Shown here piece after piece: positions 8,810 through 13,198 of a DNA stretch of 13,198 nt. Below the pieces are notes generated by a model. It searched no databases and was not told the DNA's origin. It saw only the letters and a program-made list of their open reading frames with translations. Both the position numbers and the translations under genes were made by a program. This DNA comes from CAZGVW01 sp964529265 (GTDB taxonomy: Bacteria; Planctomycetota; Phycisphaerae; Phycisphaerales; UBA1924), in NCBI GenBank assembly GCA_964529265.1, contig CAZGVW010000191.1, forward strand, positions 1-13,198, in the 5' to 3' direction. Within the stretch, counting starts at the first letter, position 1, and every line of letters begins with the position of its first letter.

Positions 8810-9748
8810 ATGTCGGATGAACGGAACGCCAGAGGACTGTTGCACGGTATCACCGGTGTATTCGGGCGTGCCCCGGGTCGCGCGGAGTCGAAGGGCACCC
8901 GCGAGGAGGGCTACGCCGAATCGGCGGAAGCGCTTGGATCGCTTCTTGCAGAGTTGAAGCGACGGGTGGAGGAGCGGCGCGCGGCGGAACACCGGCACTC
9001 GGCTGCCATAAGCGGGCGTCTGACGGGTCTCGATGAGGAAGACGCACAGGAAGTCAGACAGAGCCGACTGGCCGAAGTTCACGCCCGCATCCGGAAGGAC
9101 GTCCTTGCGATGCATGACGCGCTGGGAACGGGAGTGGGTGCGGAGGCGCTCACGCGCCTCGACCAGGAAATGCGCGAGATGTGCGACATCATGGATGTCT
9201 CCATCTCAGCGGGCGTCGAACCGTACGTTGCCGCGATGGTGACGCGGAGGTTCTTTGACGAGACCGGGCCACCGGCATGGTCGCGTCTGATGGACCTCAT
9301 GGGGGCCCGGAACATCGAGTGGCCTTCGCCGGATCCATTCACGCGCGACCACAGACGGGCGGAGGCCGAGGAGATGTTCCTTCACGCGTCGCCGCAGGTG
9401 ATCACGAGCCTCCTGAATGGAGTCGTGTCCGTCTGGCAGGAGCACTACCCACAGCCGGACTCGTCCTTGTGGGAGAGTGTACGGCTTCGAGCATGCGGCG
9501 CCGCGATCCGCGTGCAGATGATCGTCCGTGGCATCGAGTACGTTCGCGCTCACCTGGCGGAACTGAAGGCCCAGGGGGAAGCGTTGCTTCGTGAAGAGAT
9601 CGAGATTGTCAAGCAAGCGGTCGATTCGGGCGTGCGATCCATCGAGTCCGCCGACCGGCTCGTAGCCGGCGCCGGCGGAGTGCTCGAGCAGATCCTGCCC
9701 GAGCTCTGCTGGAAGGCGGCGCGTGAGAAAGTGATGGCGGAATCATGA
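8810..9748 (+). CDS. Hypothetical helical protein between RND pump and PPK2 genes
   Basis: I do not recognise this 312-residue family. It has no signal peptide and no membrane segment, so it is probably cytoplasmic. It looks almost wholly alpha-helical: a glycine- and arginine-rich N-terminus (about 8-30), a charged amphipathic stretch (about 36-62), a helix about 76-105, a central helical part about 112-150, a tryptophan- and proline-marked linker about 153-180, and two long helices about 222-280 with coiled-coil character. Cysteines occur at 125, 229 and 300. Translation is well supported by a strong Shine-Dalgarno (GGAGGTGA, 8799-8806) before the ATG. The gene overlaps the PPK2 gene by ATGA. 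Its fixed place between pump and polyphosphate genes suggests a phosphate-related or regulatory partner role, for instance a PhoU-like helical bundle, but that is a guess from shape and context only. Confidence 0.85.
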   Translation: MSDERNARGLLHGITGVFGRAPGRAESKGTREEGYAESAEALGSLLAELKRRVEERRAAEHRHSAAISGRLTGLDEEDAQEVRQSRLAEVHARIRKDVLAMHDALGTGVGAEALTRLDQEMREMCDIMDVSISAGVEPYVAAMVTRRFFDETGPPAWSRLMDLMGARNIEWPSPDPFTRDHRRAEAEEMFLHASPQVITSLLNGVVSVWQEHYPQPDSSLWESVRLRACGAAIRVQMIVRGIEYVRAHLAELKAQGEALLREEIEIVKQAVDSGVRSIESADRLVAGAGGVLEQILPELCWKAAREKVMAES

Positions 9749-10581
9749 AGAAGAGGAAATCAAAGACACGGAGCAACGCGGGCAAACGCCCGGCGTCACC
9801 AGGCGGCAAGCTCCCGTGCGACGTGTATGAGCGCGAGCTCGAAAGGCTTCAAGTCCAGCTCTGCCACCTGCAGACCTGGGTGCGTCACGAAAGAGCGCGA
9901 GCGGTCGTCGTCTTCGAGGGGCGGGATGCAGCGGGCAAAGGCGGCGTCATCAAGCGGATTACGGAGAAAGTCAGTCCGCGAATATTCCGAACGGTCGCAC
10001 TGCCCGCACCCTCCGACCGGGAACAGACACAACTGCACATACAGCGTTATCTGGCCCACTTTCCGGCGGCAGGCGAAGTGGTTCTGTTTGATCGAAGCTG
10101 GTACAACCGCGCCGGAGTCGAGCGCGTCATGGGTTTCTGCCGGCCCGATGAGTACAAGCAGTTCCTGGCGGAAGCTCCCAGATTCGAGAAGTATGTCGTG
10201 GACCAGGGCATCATCTTCGTCAAGTACTTCTTCGAGGTGAGCCAGGAGGAGCAGGAGAAGCGCTTTCTCGCTCGCGCCCGGGACCCGCTGAGGCATTGGA
10301 AGCTCAGTCCGATGGATGTCGAGTCCTGGAGACGCTGGTGGGACTATACCGAGGCCTATGCGGACATGGTCGAGGCGACGGACACAAAGTGGGCGCCGTG
10401 GTATCGCGTCGATGCGGACGACAAGCGCCGAGCGCGACTGAACTGCATCGCGCATCTGCTGTCCCGGTTTCCGTATGAAGAGCTTCCGTTCATTCCGCCT
10501 GATCCGGGCAGACGCAAGAGCAAACCGAAGGGAGCGCCTGAGCGACTGTCGTTCACTCACGACGTGCCCGCGCTGTACTGA
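9745..10581 (+). CDS. ppk2: Polyphosphate kinase 2 (PPK2 family)
   Basis: A 278-residue soluble PPK2 enzyme, which transfers phosphate between polyphosphate and nucleotides; single-domain members of class I mainly make ATP or GTP from the diphosphates. Walker A is G-R-D-A-A-G-K-G-G (59-67). Walker B with the following signature is V-L-F-D-R-S-W-Y-N-R-A-G-V-E-R-V (113-128). The lid region has R-F-L-A-R-A-R-D-P-L-R-H-W-K-L-S (173-188). The first 20 residues are a lysine- and arginine-rich extension outside the domain. The length and single P-loop domain fit class I rather than the two-domain class II. Its ATG overlaps the stop of the preceding hypothetical gene, so the two are likely translated together. 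The 3' neighbour is a phosphate transporter. Family is firm; nucleotide preference is inferred. Confidence 0.94.
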   Translation: MKKRKSKTRSNAGKRPASPGGKLPCDVYERELERLQVQLCHLQTWVRHERARAVVVFEGRDAAGKGGVIKRITEKVSPRIFRTVALPAPSDREQTQLHIQRYLAHFPAAGEVVLFDRSWYNRAGVERVMGFCRPDEYKQFLAEAPRFEKYVVDQGIIFVKYFFEVSQEEQEKRFLARARDPLRHWKLSPMDVESWRRWWDYTEAYADMVEATDTKWAPWYRVDADDKRRARLNCIAHLLSRFPYEELPFIPPDPGRRKSKPKGAPERLSFTHDVPALY

Positions 10582-10619
10582 GATCACGAACGCACCCGCT
10601 GGGACGGAGCTTGAAGGCG

Positions 10620-12386
10620 ATGAATGACATGGCACTCGGCCCGTTGCTCATGGGGCTCTTCGGAGGGTTGGCGATCTTTCTCTTCGGCATGGAGCTCATG
10701 ACGGATGCGCTCAAGTCAGCGGCTGGCGCCCGAATGAGCAAGGTGCTCGGCAAGCTCACGACGAATCGCTTCGCCGCCGTCATGACCGGGGCATTCGTGA
10801 CTTCCATCATCCAGTCGTCGTCCGTCACCACGGTGCTCGTCGTCGGGTTCGTCTCGGCGGCTCTGATGTCCCTCGAGCAGTCCATCGGCGTCATCATGGG
10901 CGCCAACATCGGCACGACGATCACGGCGCAGATCGTCGCGTTCAAGATCACGAAGTACGCCCTGGCGCTTGTGGCGATCGGCTTCGCCATGATGTTCTGC
11001 ACCAGGCGCAAGCAGTGGCGCCGGTACGGGTCCATGATCATGGGCCTCGGCCTGATCTTCGCCGGGATGGGCGTCATGAGCGACGCGACGACGCCACTGC
11101 GCTCGTACGAGCCGTTCATCAGCATGATGCAGCGGATGGACAACCCTCTGCTCGGCATGCTCGTGGGGGCCGCATTCACGGCGCTCGTGCAAAGCTCGTC
11201 GGCGACCACGGGCATCGTCATCGTGCTCGCGTCACAGGGTTTCATCGCGCTGGAAGCCGGAATCGCGCTGGCGTTCGGCGCGAACATCGGCACGTGCATC
11301 ACGGCGGTGCTGGCCGCGCTCGGCAAGCCGACGGAGGCAAAGCAGGCAGCCGCGGTGCATCTCGGATTCAACGTGATCGGCGTGGCCATCTGGCTGCCGT
11401 TCATCGGCTGGCTGGCGTCGGTGGTGCAGTCCATCTCGCCGGCGCACGCGGAACTCGATGGGGCGGCGCGCCTGGCCGCGGAGACCCCGAGGCAGATCGC
11501 CAATGCCCACACCCTGTTCAACATAGTGAACACATGCGTGTTCATATGGTTCACCGGTCCGATCGCGCACCTGGTGACGCGCCTGCTGCCGAAGCGACCG
11601 GAGATCCTGCCCGAGGCGGCTCGGCCTCGATACCTCCAGGATGTCTACCTGCAGACTCCGGGAGTCGCGCTGGACGCTCTGCGGCGCGAGATCATCCGGC
11701 TCGGGGCGCATGTGAACCAGCTCGGCGCGGATGCCGGCTCGGCCATCATCGCGGGTTCGGAGGAGGACCTCGACGAGGTCGTCAGGCGAGCCGGCGAGAA
11801 CCAGCAGCTCTATGACTCGATCAACGAGTACATTCGGCGGCTCTCGGGGGAGCAGCTCACGAATGCCGAGAGTCGGCGTCTCGCCGCGGGCACCGCAATC
11901 GCGAGTCACCTCCAGCACAGTGGGGAGACCATCGCGGTCAACTTCGTCGGGATCGGGCGCGAGCGACTGAAACACGGAGTGAGCTTCGGGGAAGGCACGC
12001 TCGAGCGCATGAGCAGGCTCGGAAGCAAGGTGGAGGAGGCGCTCATGACGGCCATTCGGGCTTTGGAGCGACCCGAGATGGCTGAGCAGGTCGTCGCGAT
12101 GAAACCGGACGTGCAGCGTCTTGCGGCTGACATCCTCGAGCATCTGACGCTGCGACTGCGGTCCGACGATCCGAATCGCGCGTTGCTCTTCCGCCTGGAG
12201 ACACAGGCCGTCGAGATGATGCAGCGTGGATACTACTTCGCAAAGAGGATCGCCAAGGAGATCATTCGGGAGGTCCAGGCGTCGATCCAGGATCCGGTGC
12301 TGCACGACGAGATGGCTGCGGATGCCGATGCACGGGGCGCAGCAGCCGGGTCAGTGGAGCGCTGGCGCTCAGGTGATGTTAAGTGA
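10620..12386 (+). CDS. Na/Pi cotransporter family protein with PhoU-like C-terminal domain
   Basis: A 588-residue inner-membrane transporter of the NptA/YjbB type. Two inverted-topology Na/Pi repeats each carry the hallmark Q-S-S-S (65-68 and 191-194, counting from this start) and a following G-A-N-I-G-T (94-99 and 220-225). About eight to nine membrane segments lie before residue 325. The remainder (about 345-570) is a cytoplasmic helical domain like PhoU, as in YjbB, which in E. coli favours phosphate export. Start choice: a TTG at 10611 would add three residues, but the ATG at 10620 has GGAG at 10606-10609 at 10-nt spacing; an ATG at 10629 is also possible. It lies 38 nt after the PPK2 stop and is probably the last gene of the operon. 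Direction of transport cannot be told from sequence. Confidence 0.92.
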   Translation: MNDMALGPLLMGLFGGLAIFLFGMELMTDALKSAAGARMSKVLGKLTTNRFAAVMTGAFVTSIIQSSSVTTVLVVGFVSAALMSLEQSIGVIMGANIGTTITAQIVAFKITKYALALVAIGFAMMFCTRRKQWRRYGSMIMGLGLIFAGMGVMSDATTPLRSYEPFISMMQRMDNPLLGMLVGAAFTALVQSSSATTGIVIVLASQGFIALEAGIALAFGANIGTCITAVLAALGKPTEAKQAAAVHLGFNVIGVAIWLPFIGWLASVVQSISPAHAELDGAARLAAETPRQIANAHTLFNIVNTCVFIWFTGPIAHLVTRLLPKRPEILPEAARPRYLQDVYLQTPGVALDALRREIIRLGAHVNQLGADAGSAIIAGSEEDLDEVVRRAGENQQLYDSINEYIRRLSGEQLTNAESRRLAAGTAIASHLQHSGETIAVNFVGIGRERLKHGVSFGEGTLERMSRLGSKVEEALMTAIRALERPEMAEQVVAMKPDVQRLAADILEHLTLRLRSDDPNRALLFRLETQAVEMMQRGYYFAKRIAKEIIREVQASIQDPVLHDEMAADADARGAAAGSVERWRSGDVK

Positions 12387-12435
12387 ACTCGGTCTCGGGG
12401 GCATCGCGAACGCGATCAGGATGACCGCGAGCGGC

Positions 12436-12484
12436 ATCGCTTCGACGGACTGCCGAGCGCCGGCGCCGTCCTCCTCGAAGCGAT
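12436..12484. terminator. Hairpin between convergent genes, probable bidirectional terminator
   Basis: ATCGCTTCGA (12436-12445) pairs perfectly with TCGAAGCGAT (12475-12484). Inside, GGAC (12447-12450) pairs with GTCC (12468-12471), and the loop holds the palindrome GCGCCGGCGC. It lies 50 bp past the transporter stop and 52 bp past the stop of the convergent zinc-ribbon gene, so it can serve both. No T-run is present on either side. Confidence 0.6.
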
Positions 12485-12535
12485 TACCATGTGACGAGTT
12501 TCCTGACACGACGCAGATCTGGTCATCCTCCGACG

Positions 12536-12772
12536 CTACCCCAACAGGAAGACCAGCACTAGCAAACCAAGGAGGCCCACCACGACCAGCGTCGCCACCC
12601 CAACGATCGTCGTTACGAGACCCAACACGAGCGGACCAAGCCTGTTGTCTAGCTTCTCGTCCTTCCTGACATAATAGGTTGCAGAATCACTGGGATCGAA
12701 GTGTGCTCCACACTCAGAGCACTGATGCCTCGCCGTGTCGATCAATCTGTAGCCACAGTCCTTGCAGTACAT
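12536..12772 (-). CDS. Small zinc-ribbon protein with one membrane helix
   Basis: A 78-residue protein of unknown function. CKDCG (3-7) and CSECG (18-22) form a double CxxC zinc ribbon, followed by HFDPSD (24-29). Residues 47-77 are strongly hydrophobic and form a C-terminal membrane segment. The start at 12772 is chosen because the zinc ribbon begins there. The frame stays open to 13036, but the upstream translation is low-complexity, with no recognisable domain. The ribbon style, CxxCGY-x-L then C-x-ECG-x-x-FDP, is one I know from many Planctomycetota proteins, where it precedes membrane helices. It is convergent to the operon. Base composition is visibly less GC-rich than in the operon genes. 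Confidence 0.72.
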   Translation of the reverse strand: MYCKDCGYRLIDTARHQCSECGAHFDPSDSATYYVRKDEKLDNRLGPLVLGLVTTIVGVATLVVVGLLGLLVLVFLLG

Positions 12773-13198
12773 CGTGTCACATTCGCCAGATACCGTCGTC
12801 GGTGTCGAACGAGAATTGGACCAGTCTCTGTAGCACGCAAGATAGCACGCTGGAGCACGCGGCGGAAGTACTGTGGCCTGTGACTCGAACACACGAAGCG
12901 GACGCCCTGCGGTGTGTCGGGGATCGGCCGCGTGTAGTGGGGTGGTGTTCTGCTGCGGTGTTATGCAGCGGTGTTCTGCCGCGAGGCGTGCCGCCTGGGT
13001 GCTCGTTGGAGCTGCTCTGCGGAGCGTCGGATGCACGGAGGACCGGGGCGAGCGGCAATGATGGGCGGCGCGCTACGCTGGTCTTCACATCGCGGCTTCT
13101 CTATGAAGGGTTCAGGCCGTCCGCCGGGCTACGGACGCCGTGGCCGCCTCGGTTCAGGACGTGGGTGCGTGGCCTGGAGCTCCCTCCTTGTGGTGCAG
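12773..13198. other. Right-edge stretch with no supported gene
   Basis: No recognisable domain appears in any frame. The stretch includes the upstream region of the zinc-ribbon gene, a triple 13-bp repeat, and a small hairpin CGTCCG (13118-13123) with CGGACG (13132-13137). An ATG at 13103 opens a plus-strand frame that runs off the window after 32 codons, basic then hydrophobic, so it could be the start of an exported protein. It has no visible ribosome binding site and is too short to call. Confidence 0.45.
12944..12982. repeat. Three tandem 13-bp units
   Basis: GGTGTTCTGCTGC (12944-12956), GGTGTTATGCAGC (12957-12969) and GGTGTTCTGCCGC (12970-12982) follow one another without gaps. Units 1 and 3 differ at one base; unit 2 differs from unit 1 at two. 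The array lies about 170 bp upstream of the zinc-ribbon start in apparently non-coding DNA. Confidence 0.75.

Noticed and set aside
12376..12669. Small plus-strand frame starting at the end of the transporter gene
   Set aside because: It runs through the terminator hairpin and antisense to the zinc-ribbon gene, and its translation is low-complexity.
12950..13090. Possible integron attC site near GTTATGC and GGATGCACGGAG
   Set aside because: The AAC and GTT core boxes are not in opposite orientation at suitable spacing, and no integrase or cassette is visible.

Overview
The window is GC-rich, tightly packed bacterial DNA. The best taxonomic hint is the small minus-strand gene at 12536-12772. 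Its N-terminal double-CxxC zinc ribbon (CKDCGYRL, then CSECGAHFDPSD) followed by one membrane helix resembles a zinc-ribbon style I associate with Planctomycetota, particularly Phycisphaerae-like genomes. That assignment rests on one small protein and memory of the family, so it is tentative.

Layout. Positions 1-456 hold no convincing gene, but carry a 17-bp perfect inverted repeat with an extra direct copy of one arm. An N-terminally anchored alpha/beta hydrolase follows (457-1506). Next is a FhlA-type sigma-54 activator with GAF, AAA+ and Fis-like HTH domains (1602-3179), closed by a terminator-like hairpin. Both of these genes lack a Shine-Dalgarno sequence and have a -10-like hexamer exactly 8 nt before the start codon, which suggests leaderless transcripts.

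The central feature is an exact-consensus sigma-54 promoter (TGGCACG-N4-TTGCA, 3317-3332) right after the activator gene. It faces a closely packed run of seven genes (3427 to 12386): a STAS anti-anti-sigma-type protein, a SpoIIE/RsbU-type PP2C phosphatase, an RND adaptor lipoprotein, an RND inner-membrane pump, an unrecognised helical protein, a PPK2 polyphosphate kinase and a Na/Pi cotransporter with a PhoU-like tail. Three junctions are 4-nt ATGA overlaps, one gap is 3 nt, and the other gaps are 24 and about 38 nt. A 10-bp-stem hairpin lies after the last gene, facing the convergent zinc-ribbon gene.

How the genes may work together (inference): the activator senses a signal through its GAF domain and switches on the operon with sigma-54 polymerase. 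The operon pairs envelope efflux (RND) with phosphate and polyphosphate handling (PPK2, Na/Pi transporter) and with a Ser/Thr partner-switching pair (STAS and phosphatase). The cognate kinase of that pair and an outer-membrane factor for the pump are absent from the window. The last 426 bases hold no supported gene, only a threefold 13-bp tandem repeat and an open frame running off the edge.
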